Source: Actinomycetota bacterium
Lineage (GTDB): Bacteria > Actinomycetota > Thermoleophilia > Gaiellales > Gaiellaceae
Assembly: GCA_013812465.1 (NCBI GenBank)
Contig: JACCTK010000211.1
Span: forward strand, 1 to 7,290
Direction of reading: 5' to 3'
Length of the DNA stretch: 7,290 bases
Shown in pieces: positions 1-6,570 of the stretch. Numbering within the stretch: the stretch's first letter is position 1; every line of letters begins with the position of its first letter. The position numbers were made by a program, and so were the translations under genes. Under the pieces are notes generated by a model that saw only the letters and a list, made by a program, of their open reading frames with translations, was not told where the DNA came from and searched no databases.

Positions 1-785
1 AGCACGCGACCTACACGCGAATCCCTGGTGGTGCCGATGTCGTGCGCGACGCGCTCTGCGAGCGCGTCGCCCTCGAGCCGGTCGAACCGGAGGCGGTTGC
101 GCTGCTTGACGAGCCAGAACGCCGGATAGCACAGCGACGCGATATAACGGTCCTCAATCACCTCGAGCCCGGCGTCTGAGGCCTTCCGGGCGAGCTCGCC
201 GCGGGCGTAGCGTCGCTCGTGTCCGAGGAAGCGGTCGTAGTAGTCGTACGTGCGGGCTCCCCCGGGCACGACGAGCGCGGCCCGCGCCCCCGGTCGAAGG
301 ACCCGTCGAATCTCGGCGAGTGCATTGCGATCGTCCGCCACGTGTTCCAGCATGTTCGCGCTGACGACGACGTCCACGCTGTCCTCGGCGAGCGGTAGGT
401 CGCACGTGTCCGCCTGCAGAAGACGGGCGCTCGGGACGTGCGCGTGTGCCTTTTCGAGGCCGGCAGCGATGAGATCGACGCCGATCAGCATCGCTTGGGG
501 ATAAGCGCCGCGCAGGTCCTGAAGCAGGTGTCCGGTCGAGCAGCCGAGATCGAGCACGACCGCGTGCTCGGGAAGATCTCCGACCTGCTCGAGGATCGCG
601 GCCCGCGTCCAGAGGTCGAGGAAGTGAGTGCGGCTGCTCTCCTCGTGGAGGCTTTCCAGCTCGTCGGACCAGTTGACAGCACCGGCCTGGGCGTAGCTGA
701 GGTAGGGGGCGCAGCGATTCTCGCCGATCAGCCATCCGTCGTCGAACCGCGGAACCGCGTCCGTGCCGGGAGGTACTGCAAGCAT
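1..785 (-). CDS. Class I SAM-dependent methyltransferase (type 11), 3' end outside window
   Basis: Likely transfers a methyl group from S-adenosylmethionine, plausibly to a sugar or glycan given the neighbours; the substrate cannot be read. The frame is open from an ATG at 785-783 to the window edge, giving 261 visible residues. SAM-binding motif I is VVLDLGCSTGHL (residues 76-87), followed by IGVDL (101-105) with the acidic residue ending strand 2, DTCDLPLAEDSVDVV (126-140) and the post-motif helix ANMLEHVADDRNAL (143-156), then RVLRPG (161-166). The later HERRYARGEL and AGLEVIEDRY segments match the C-terminal part of Methyltransf_11 proteins. The start lies 2 nt after the stop of the upstream SDR gene, so translation is probably coupled; a purine-rich GAGAGAAG sits slightly upstream. 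The family is confident. The end of the protein is not visible. Confidence 0.88.
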   Translation of the reverse strand, partial: MLAVPPGTDAVPRFDDGWLIGENRCAPYLSYAQAGAVNWSDELESLHEESSRTHFLDLWTRAAILEQVGDLPEHAVVLDLGCSTGHLLQDLRGAYPQAMLIGVDLIAAGLEKAHAHVPSARLLQADTCDLPLAEDSVDVVVSANMLEHVADDRNALAEIRRVLRPGARAALVVPGGARTYDYYDRFLGHERRYARGELARKASDAGLEVIEDRYIASLCYPAFWLVKQRNRLRFDRLEGDALAERVAHDIGTTRDSRVGRV

Positions 786-787
786 CC

Positions 788-1588
788 TCAGTGTGCTTCT
801 CTCGTGCGCTCGAAGAGCATGCCGTCGATACGGCGCAGAGTCCCGAGATCGGGCTCGTTCGCAAGCCGTTCGTGGTAGGTGGGGTCGCGCCATGGATCCC
901 ACTGCGCGGAAACGAGCTTGCCGCTAAACGGCGGGTCCGCGAGGAGCAGGCAGACCAGATCTGCTGCCTCCGCCGCCGGGAAACCGCCTTGCTCGATCGC
1001 CCTCCGCGTCCGCTCGTAGAAGTCCGGCCCAGCCGCTTCGGCGCCCGCTGCGAGGGTTGCTTCGTGCAGGCGCGTCGCGACGAATCCCGGCGCGACGCAG
1101 TTGATGCGCAGCGGTGCGAGAGCGATCGCAAGATTCTCCGTCAGCCGCCCGATGGCTGCCTTCGACGCGGCGTACGCGTCGAAGCGAGGCAATGGTGCTG
1201 TCGCTCCACCGCCCCCGAACGTGACGATTGAGCCGCCTGCCGCCTGGAGAGCCGGTAGGCAGTGGTGCACCGCGAGCAGCGTGCCGACCACGTTGACGTC
1301 CAGCGTGCGCTTGAAGTCCGCCGGCGCATAGCTGCCGATCGGCCCGACGGGATCCATCAACGCAGCGGCGCAGACCAGGCCGTGCAGCTCATCGATCTGC
1401 ACGGCGCTCCAGGCATCGTCATCGCTGACGTCGAACGCGTGCCAGGAGTGCCCTTCGCCTTCTAGCGAGTCGACCGCGCGCTTCAGCGACTCCGTGCCCC
1501 GTGCGACGAGCACGAGCTCGGTATCGCGCGACGCCAGCGTCTGCGCGACAGCGAGGCCGATGCCCATCGAGCCGCCTGTGACGAGCAC
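788..1588 (-). CDS. Short-chain dehydrogenase/reductase (SDR) with atypical active site
   Basis: Predicted NAD(P)-dependent oxidoreductase of 266 residues with a Rossmann fold. The cofactor motif TGGSMGIG is at residues 4-11, the structural Asn is in DVNVVGT (N99), and the catalytic Tyr/Lys pair is YAASK (Y139, K143), followed by NCVAPGFVATR (163-173). The C-terminal GKLVSAQWDPW (223-233) fits an SDR subgroup that I associate with sugar and LPS loci (from memory). Two features are odd. The usual catalytic Ser, 13 residues before Tyr, is Gly126 within a run of four Gly, and the usual NNAG motif reads CAAA (73-76). The annotated GTG start is 5 nt after the upstream stop and leaves a very short first strand. 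An in-frame CTG at 1597-1595 would add three residues (L/M-R-R) and overlap the upstream stop as CTGA. The substrate is unknown; modification of a nucleotide sugar is an inference from context. Confidence 0.88.
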   Translation of the reverse strand: MLVTGGSMGIGLAVAQTLASRDTELVLVARGTESLKRAVDSLEGEGHSWHAFDVSDDDAWSAVQIDELHGLVCAAALMDPVGPIGSYAPADFKRTLDVNVVGTLLAVHHCLPALQAAGGSIVTFGGGGATAPLPRFDAYAASKAAIGRLTENLAIALAPLRINCVAPGFVATRLHEATLAAGAEAAGPDFYERTRRAIEQGGFPAAEAADLVCLLLADPPFSGKLVSAQWDPWRDPTYHERLANEPDLGTLRRIDGMLFERTREAH

Positions 1589-1593
1589 GCGTC

Positions 1594-2619
1594 TCAGCGG
1601 GGAATGTCCTCTCGCATCCGCGCATACGGTCCCCCTGCGTACGCATCCTCCACGCGGGCCCAGGCGTAGCGTGCGTCCGCCAGCGAGCCGAGCAGCTCAA
1701 CCTCGCCGGCAAGGGCTGCCGCGAAGTGCTCCCACTCCGCCGCCCAGGAGACGTCGTCGTCGGAAAAGGTGTCCTCCTCGAGCTCGGGCGGCCCGAGCTC
1801 CGGCTTCATGTGGTAGATGCGCAGGCTCTGCGGCCCGTACGAGCGTACGAGCCCGTCGACCTGCAGCTTGGCGGTACGGCAGTAGATCTCGAGCGAGAAG
1901 GTGTTCTTCCACTCGGTCCAGCTGACGTGCAGCAAGGCCCAGGGCGCGGTGCGGTCGTGCGCCTCGCCCAGGATCAACGCCGCATTGTCTTCCACCGGCG
2001 TGTCCCAGAAGTGTGTACGCAGGAGCGCCGAGTGCAGAGGTAGCGGTCCGGCGATCCAGTGCACGAGATCGAGCAGGTGCATCCCCTGGTCGACCAGCTC
2101 TCCGCCGCCGGAGCGCGCGGGCTGAGCGCGCCATTCACGATCGTACCCCGGCCGTCCGCCGTGGCCGTAGCGGGCCCTGATGTGCATCAGCTCGCCGTGG
2201 CGGCCTGAGTGAACCTCGGCGGCCGCGCGTGCGAGACCCGGATGGAAGCGGTGGTTGAACCCGACCTTGACGAGGCGGGACGAGCGCTCGGCCACCCGAC
2301 TCAGCTGCTCTACCTGCGCTGTGCTTAGCCCCGCCGGCTTTTCGACGAACACGTGGGCACCACCGTCGAGCGCCTGCGCGGCAAGCGGCGCAAGCTGATC
2401 GTGCGACGTCGCGACGATCAACACCTGGGGCTCGAGCTCGAGCAGTTCCGTCATGCCTTCGCAGGCCCGCCCATCGAAGTCGGCCGCAAGCCGCTCCGCC
2501 GCCTCAGGAACGATGTCGGCGCACCCGACGAGGTGATCCTGTGGCCGCAGCGCCTCAGCCCGTTTGCGCCCGATGAGCCCGCAGCCCACGATCCCCACCC
2601 GCAACGGCGCGTCGCTCAT
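1594..2619 (-). CDS. Gfo/Idh/MocA family NAD(P)-dependent oxidoreductase
   Basis: Predicted sugar oxidoreductase of 341 residues, the usual size for the family. The N-terminal Rossmann domain opens with VGIVGCGLIG (8-17, GxGxxG). The family's EKP motif is at 93-95 with the expected catalytic-region Lys94. GGGELVDQGMHLLDLVHW (171-188) carries the conserved Asp177, His181 and Asp184 of the substrate site. The C-terminal domain includes SWTEWKNTFSLEIYCRTAKL (233-252), a typical beta-sheet segment. The ATG (2619-2617) overlaps the kinase stop in an ATGA, so it is translationally coupled to the kinase. Similar proteins occur in nucleotide-sugar loci, and LmbZ in lincosamide octose assembly belongs to this broad family. 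The reaction here, such as oxidation of a ring hydroxyl or keto reduction, cannot be determined from sequence. Confidence 0.93.
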   Translation of the reverse strand: MSDAPLRVGIVGCGLIGRKRAEALRPQDHLVGCADIVPEAAERLAADFDGRACEGMTELLELEPQVLIVATSHDQLAPLAAQALDGGAHVFVEKPAGLSTAQVEQLSRVAERSSRLVKVGFNHRFHPGLARAAAEVHSGRHGELMHIRARYGHGGRPGYDREWRAQPARSGGGELVDQGMHLLDLVHWIAGPLPLHSALLRTHFWDTPVEDNAALILGEAHDRTAPWALLHVSWTEWKNTFSLEIYCRTAKLQVDGLVRSYGPQSLRIYHMKPELGPPELEEDTFSDDDVSWAAEWEHFAAALAGEVELLGSLADARYAWARVEDAYAGGPYARMREDIPR

Positions 2620-3602
2620 GCGTGCTCGCTCGCATACGCGCCTCCGAACTCGAAATCGAAGACGAGCTCTTGCGCCCCCGTTGCGGCCATCGCCTGCCGC
2701 GTATCGGCCGGTCGTCGCGCGTACACGAGCAGGAAGCCGCCGCCTCCCGCTCCAACGAGCTTGCCGCCGATTGCTCCGCTCCGCCGGGCCAGGGTGTAGA
2801 GCATGTCGATGTGCTCCGAGGCGATCGCCGCTGAGCGGCGGCGCTTGTTCTCCCAGTGCTCGTGCATCAGCTCGGCGTAAGACTCGAGGTCGCCCGCGAG
2901 CAGCAGATCCAGGCTGCGGTACCCCATCTCCTTCGTCTTGTGCAAGTTCGCCAGCATCTCTTCGTCGCCGCGGCGGGAGCGCTCGTCTTGGTCGCTTAGC
3001 ACGGCGGACGCAGCGCGGGCTTCGCCGGTGTAAAACAGGAGGAGATTCTCGCGCAACCGGCGGAGCGTCTCGGGGCTGAGCTCGAGTGGTACGACGTCGA
3101 CGCTCCCGTCGGGATGGAAGGTGTAGCTGCAGATCCCGCCGTGCGAAGCGACGTAGGTGTCCTGCTTCCCGACCGGCTCCTTCAAGACGTCGATCTCAAT
3201 CTCGGAGGCCGCCTCTGCCAGCGCGCCCGGGGTGACGGAGGTCGCGCGTGCCTGCGCTAGCGCCTTCAGGAGGCACACTCCGAAGGCGCCCGAGGAGCCC
3301 ATCCCGGTGCCAGCCGGGACGTCGGCTACCGATGCGATCTCAAGCGGACTACCGCGCCAATAGCGCTGCAGCGCCTCGCGGAGGATCGGGTGGCGGATCT
3401 CCGCGACGTCGTCGGCCACCTCCGTCTGCGCGTACTTCATCAGGTAACGACGTTGGAAGACCGTGTGGGTCAGCATGTAGACGTACTTGTCGATTGCGCC
3501 GGAGACGACGAAGCCGCCGTGCTCTCGGTAATAGGAGGGGAGGTCGGTCCCGCCGCCCCCCAGAGAGATGCGTAGCGGGGCTCTGCTGAAGATAACGCTC
3601 AT
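2616..3602 (-). CDS. GHMP-family sugar kinase, D-glycero-D-manno-heptose 7-phosphate kinase (HddA) type
   Basis: Predicted ATP-dependent kinase that phosphorylates the anomeric position of a sugar phosphate, as HddA does for D-glycero-D-manno-heptose 7-phosphate. It has 328 residues. GHMP motif 1 is PLRISLGGGGTD (9-20), the ATP-binding motif 2 is PAGTGMGSSGAF (96-107), GKQDTY (145-150) carries the probable catalytic Asp148, and motif 3 is KLVGAGGGGF (281-290). The ATG at 3602-3600 is chosen because it overlaps the epimerase stop as ATGA and opens with MSVIFSRAPLRISLGGGGTD, the normal family start. The frame continues upstream to 3650, but those 16 codons lie inside the epimerase. LmbP of lincosamide octose synthesis is a relative, so a heptose or octose phosphate substrate is plausible. 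The partner isomerase and phosphatase genes upstream are broken. Confidence 0.92.
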   Translation of the reverse strand: MSVIFSRAPLRISLGGGGTDLPSYYREHGGFVVSGAIDKYVYMLTHTVFQRRYLMKYAQTEVADDVAEIRHPILREALQRYWRGSPLEIASVADVPAGTGMGSSGAFGVCLLKALAQARATSVTPGALAEAASEIEIDVLKEPVGKQDTYVASHGGICSYTFHPDGSVDVVPLELSPETLRRLRENLLLFYTGEARAASAVLSDQDERSRRGDEEMLANLHKTKEMGYRSLDLLLAGDLESYAELMHEHWENKRRRSAAIASEHIDMLYTLARRSGAIGGKLVGAGGGGFLLVYARRPADTRQAMAATGAQELVFDFEFGGAYASEHA

Positions 3603-4576
3603 CCGACGGCGGCCGGCTCCGGCACATCGTACGGGTTCTCTTCGAGCCATTCGAGGGTGCGAACGATCGCCTGCTCGATCGTCAGCGTTGGTTTCCAGCC
3701 GAGCGCGCGGATGCGCGAGCAGTCGAGATGGATCAGCGGCGAGTCTCCGGCCCAGCCGCGTCGCCCGCCCGTATGCTCGATCGTCGGGGCGACGCCGAGG
3801 TGCTCGGTAATGACGGCCACGGAGTGGTCGACGGCCACCGTCTCGTCGGTGCCGAGGTTGTAGACATGGGTCGACCCGGCATCCCCGTCATGCGCGGCGA
3901 CAGCCGTGAGCATCGCGGAGATGCAGTCCTCGACATAGAGATACGACTTCTCCTGGCGTCCGTCCCCCAGCACGCGCAACCGGGTCGGGTCGGCCTTCAG
4001 CGCGTGGTAGAAGTCTAAGACGTGGCCGTGGGTGTATCGCTCGCCGAGGATCGAGACGAGGCGGAAGATCAGCCCCGTGAAGCCGTACCCGTGGGCGTAG
4101 GCACCGATCAATCCCTCACTGGCGAGCTTCGATGCGGCGTACAGCGACGTCTGGATTGGGAACGGCGCGTCTTCGGGTGTCGGGAAGATCTGCGGCTCCC
4201 CGTAGACCGAGCCGGTCGAGGAGAAGGCGATCTTCGTCGTCCCGACCGCGCGCATCGACTCGAGCACCGTCGAGGTCGCGATCGTGTTCTGCTCGAGGTC
4301 GCGCCGCGGGTGCTCGAGCCCGTCGCGTAGGTCCGCGTTTGCCTGCAGGTGGAAGACCCAGTCGCAGTCCGAGAACGCCTCCTCGAGCAGCGCCCGGTCG
4401 AGGACGTCGCCTTCGACGAGCCTCGTAGCCGGACGCCCGAGGAGCCCTGCGACGAACTCGGGCCGGCCGGTCCGGAAGTCGTCGACGACCACGACCGCGA
4501 CGCCCTCGGCGCTCAGGCGATCGGCGAGCGTGCTGCCGATGAACCCGGCTCCGCCGGTGATGCAGGCGCGCTCCAT
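3599..4576 (-). CDS. NAD-dependent epimerase/dehydratase (GalE-like extended SDR)
   Basis: Predicted nucleotide-sugar epimerase or dehydratase of 325 residues, the usual length for GalE-like proteins. The NAD-binding motif TGGAGFIG is at 7-14 and VVDDFRTG (30-37) has the acidic residues that select NAD over NADP. The catalytic set is SSTGSVYG (119-126) plus Tyr146 and Lys150 in YAASK. FRLVSILGERYTHGHVLDF (171-189) and GRQEKSYLYVEDC (206-218) match the substrate-binding region of UDP-sugar epimerases. The ATG lies 3 nt after the transaldolase stop and the gene ends in an ATGA overlap with the kinase, so it is an internal operon gene. The family is clear. Whether it is a 4-epimerase, and on which NDP-sugar, is not. 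LmbM in the lincosamide pathway is a functional analogue in context. Confidence 0.92.
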   Translation of the reverse strand: MERACITGGAGFIGSTLADRLSAEGVAVVVVDDFRTGRPEFVAGLLGRPATRLVEGDVLDRALLEEAFSDCDWVFHLQANADLRDGLEHPRRDLEQNTIATSTVLESMRAVGTTKIAFSSTGSVYGEPQIFPTPEDAPFPIQTSLYAASKLASEGLIGAYAHGYGFTGLIFRLVSILGERYTHGHVLDFYHALKADPTRLRVLGDGRQEKSYLYVEDCISAMLTAVAAHDGDAGSTHVYNLGTDETVAVDHSVAVITEHLGVAPTIEHTGGRRGWAGDSPLIHLDCSRIRALGWKPTLTIEQAIVRTLEWLEENPYDVPEPAAVG

Positions 4577-4579
4577 CGC

Positions 4580-5287
4580 TTAGAGCGTGAAGCCTGCGGC
4601 GATGGCATCGCTGTGGAACATCTGCACCGTCTCGAGCGAGAACTGGTTTAGGTCCTTGCCGATCGAGTCGAGTTTGGTGAGCAGCTCGTGCGTCAGAGTG
4701 ATGATGTGGCAGCCGACCTGGTCGGCCTGGACGACGTTGAGAATCTCCCGGGGCGACGCCCAGATCAGCTCCGCCCGCGGCGCGTCAACCATGATGTCAA
4801 CCGCCTTCGCCATGATCGGCACCGGCTCGACGCCCGCGTCGGCGATGCGCCCGGCGAAGACAGAGATGTAGGACGGCGCGCCGTTCTTGACGGCGCCTGT
4901 GATCAGCTCGACCTGCGCCGTGGTGAAGAGCGCGGTCACGTTCACCTTGACCCCGTCCTCGGAGAGCTGTCGCACGAGGGCCGCCATCGACTCGCCGGAG
5001 GTTGTCGTCACCGGGATCTTGACGTATACGTTGTCGCCCCATGAACTAATTAGTTGCGCCTGCCGACACATCTCGTCCGCATCATCTGCGAAGACCTCGA
5101 AGGAGATCGGCTTCGTGATCCGCTCTAGGAGACGCTTCGCGAAGTCCTGATAGTCGGTGAGGCCGACTTTCCACATCAGCGTCGGATTCGTGGTGAAGCC
5201 GGAGATCCGAGGGTCCTCCGAGAGCGCCAAGATCCCATCGAGATCCGCCCCGTCGGCGAAGACCCTGATGGTGAGGTCGCTCAGCAC
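4580..5287 (-). CDS. Transaldolase-family protein, short (fructose-6-P aldolase/TalC-like) form
   Basis: Predicted class I aldolase of 235 residues, near the short transaldolase/FSA size rather than the longer TalB form of over 300. It would form a Schiff base and transfer or add a three-carbon unit. FTTNPT (31-36) is the family's N-terminal motif, the Schiff-base Lys is K90 in VYVKIPVT (87-94), VNVTALFT (115-122) follows, and FAGRIAD (144-150) and IWASPRE (175-181) complete the phosphate-binding region. The start is GTG at 5287-5285, giving MLSDLTIRVFADGAD, a normal family opening. It lies between a damaged phosphatase gene and the epimerase. In a sugar locus it may supply a ketose phosphate such as sedoheptulose 7-phosphate, as LmbR does for the octose in lincosamide synthesis. 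That role is inference. No clear Shine-Dalgarno precedes it; a TANNNT box does. Confidence 0.93.
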   Translation of the reverse strand: MLSDLTIRVFADGADLDGILALSEDPRISGFTTNPTLMWKVGLTDYQDFAKRLLERITKPISFEVFADDADEMCRQAQLISSWGDNVYVKIPVTTTSGESMAALVRQLSEDGVKVNVTALFTTAQVELITGAVKNGAPSYISVFAGRIADAGVEPVPIMAKAVDIMVDAPRAELIWASPREILNVVQADQVGCHIITLTHELLTKLDSIGKDLNQFSLETVQMFHSDAIAAGFTL

Positions 5288-5293
5288 GCGGCT

Positions 5294-5299
5294 AATCTA
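5294..5299 (-). promoter_or_regulatory. Possible leaderless -10 box (TAGATT) for the transaldolase gene
   Basis: On the minus strand, TAGATT fits the TANNNT -10 consensus and ends 6 nt before the GTG of the transaldolase. Initiation about 7 nt downstream would fall on the start codon itself, the known geometry of leaderless genes in actinobacteria. There is no good Shine-Dalgarno upstream and no convincing -35 hexamer at 16-18 nt. The first three bases are also the TAG that would have ended the damaged phosphatase reading frame, so chance is possible. Confidence 0.35.
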
Positions 5300-5883
5300 G
5301 CGCCTGTCGAGGTCGAAGATGAGGTGGGCGGCCTCGGTGAGATCAGGAGCCCCTCCCGTCTTGCGTGGTATCGAAGATGCGTCTGTGCGCGCTGGCCGGG
5401 TTCTCGATCAGAACCGTGCGACAACCCGCCGCCGTCCCGGCCGCGACGTCGTCGTCCGTATCCCCGACGATCCACGACGCGCCGAGGTCAATTGCGAACT
5501 CTGCTGCGGCTGCGAGCAGCATCCCCGCCGCCGGCTGGCAACAGTCGCGCTGGCGTGCCAGCTCCGGGACTATCCCGTCGGGATGGTGGAAGCAGACGTG
5601 GAAGGCGTCCACACTCGCTCCGTCACGCTTGAGCAGCTCGAGTTACTCGCGAATGGACGCTCTTGAGCCGCTCGATCCCGACGACTCCCGGTGCGGCGGC
5701 GGGCTAGTTCGAGGCCTCGACGATCACGTATCCGGCGCTGCGCAGGGCTTGGAGAGCGGCGGCGGCTGCTGCGGCGAGTGCGACCTGCTCGGGGTCGAGC
5801 GGCGACTCGGGCCGTCCCGAGAACGGGTCGGGCACGAGCTCGTTGAGGACTCCGTCGCGGTCGAGGAAGACCGCCGCAGTCAC
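5297..5883 (-). pseudogene. Damaged HAD-IIIA phosphatase, GmhB-like (heptose bisphosphatase type)
   Basis: An intact relative would remove the 7-phosphate from a heptose 1,7-bisphosphate. The likely start is GTG at 5883, giving VTAAVFLDRDGVLNE with the catalytic Asp8 and Asp10, followed by a normal N-terminal domain to EASN. The next codon is TAG (5706-5704) where the family has Gln before PAAA. Reading continues as HSRV, then a frameshift near 5640 moves homology to another frame: ELLKRDGASVDAF, CFHHPDGIVPEL and the motif-IV VGDTDDDVAAG. A further shift near 5350-5385 is needed to reach GGAPDLTEAAHLIF and the expected end at TAG 5299-5297; read straight on, that frame stops at 5345-5343. The usual CDCRKP segment reads RDCCQP (5549-5532), losing one zinc Cys and the conserved Arg and Lys. 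It lies 17 nt after the isomerase remnant. Several unrelated lesions make true decay much likelier than sequencing error. Confidence 0.85.
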
Positions 5884-5900
5884 CGAGACGTGATTGATTC

Positions 5901-6346
5901 TCAGTGTCCGCGCTGCACGACGAGCTCGGGATGCGAGACGAGCGCGTGCCAGACCACGGCCTGAAACGACTCGACGAGCGTCGTACGGAGGTCGGTTGGG
6001 GGATCGACGTTGAGCCGTGAGATCTTGAGCCAGGTGCTGAACGAGGTTTCCCAGCCGCGTCGTTCGTCCGCGCCGTGAGCTCGGAGACGTTGTCTGTCGG
6101 CGCGAAGCTCTCGATCGCGCACAGCTTGCGGAAGTCGTTCACCGCATGTGAGGCGTTACCCGCGCCGCCGCCCACGCCGAGCACGAACAGACGGCCGCTG
6201 CGTTTGCGCACCGCAGCGATCCCTCTTGCGAGGGCGTCGATCTTGTCGCCGTCGACCGCCTGCGCCAGCGCGGCTACCGTCTCGAAGTACCTCTTGGAGT
6301 GCGAGGTTGTCAAGGCGCGGGAACCGTAGTACAGGCGACCGGGCAA
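5901..6346 (-). pseudogene. Damaged SIS-domain sugar-phosphate isomerase, GmhA-like
   Basis: Intact relatives isomerise a ketose phosphate such as sedoheptulose 7-phosphate to the aldose. The N-terminal half is good: SKRYFETVAALAQAVDG, then RLFVLGVGGGAGNASHAVND (52-71, counting from a TTG at 6346) and FAPTDNVSELTARTND (81-96). One base is missing after 6059, where the frame changes to GWETSFSTWLKISRLN. After N (6011-6009) the sequence jumps almost directly to LVESFQAVVWHALVSHPEL, which belongs at the C-terminus. About 60-70 codons normally found between these parts are absent, including a second glycine-rich SVGGG-type loop and the GIVGRDGG-type strand. The end is TGA at 5903-5901. No ATG or GTG start is in frame, with a TAG just upstream, so even the N-terminus may be damaged. 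The family identification rests on remembered relatives. Confidence 0.85.
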
Positions 6347-6393
6347 CGAGCCTCCCGCGCGACATGTCCCGCCCTACGCGCGGTCTCTCTCGC

Positions 6394-6570
6394 GAGGCGA
6401 GCCACTGTCTGCCAGAGGGACAGGTGCGAGCAGCCCGCATGCGTGCCGAGCACGACGAACGTCTTCGGGCGGAGGCGTCGATGAGCCCAGAACGCGAACG
6501 GTGCATGCTCGAGCCGCGCCGACCGCTCGAGATAGTCGCAGGCTTCCAGAACGATGCCTGGGACACCTAG
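6394..6570 (-). pseudogene. Remnant of a SAM methyltransferase N-terminal region (Methyltransf_24-like)
   Basis: The frame read from 6570 has protein-like composition and G/C-rich third positions but no start codon; in this frame a TGA lies upstream inside the ABC gene and a TGA follows near 6310. It reads VLEACDYLERSARLEHAPF, then FWAHRRLRPKTFVVLGTHAG and CSHLSLWQTVARL. This resembles the opening of glycan-associated methyltransferases, in which APFAFW leads to LRPRTFVELGTHxG (SAM motif I) and a following QAVARL helix. The motif Glu is Val here. Nothing of the remaining methyltransferase domain follows; the sequence passes into the SIS remnant. I read this as the 5' stump of a gene deleted internally. 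The family assignment is from pattern memory and tentative, but the loss of a start and the truncation are visible directly. Confidence 0.5.

Noticed and set aside
438..878. Plus-strand open frames such as this 146-codon one, and many others across the window
   Set aside because: All overlie minus-strand genes with clear family motifs and carry no recognisable domain. I found no supportable plus-strand gene.
154..1131. A 325-codon minus-strand open frame across the methyltransferase and SDR genes
   Set aside because: It is an Arg/Ser/Pro-rich alternative frame of two clear genes with recognisable motifs in other frames. Long open shadows are common in GC-rich DNA.
1836..1851. Tandem copy of the 8-mer cgtacgag
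   Set aside because: It is inside the Gfo/Idh coding sequence in a normally conserved segment, with only two copies. It is probably a chance effect of codon choice.
3603..3650. Sixteen-residue N-terminal extension of the GHMP kinase
   Set aside because: It lies wholly within the epimerase, is Arg-rich and not family-like. The ATG at 3602 gives an ATGA overlap and the normal kinase N-terminus.
5570..6346. A single 258-codon protein starting as an SIS isomerase
   Set aside because: Only the first 96 residues are SIS-like. After the frameshift near 6058 the rest is out-of-frame sequence of the isomerase and phosphatase remnants, so it is not a fusion protein.
5297..6346. Sequencing or assembly errors as the cause of all broken frames
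   Set aside because: Single-base shifts could be errors, but a missing stretch of about 60-70 codons, a nonsense substitution and several key-residue substitutions are confined to this block while neighbours are clean. Read-level checks could still correct individual indels.
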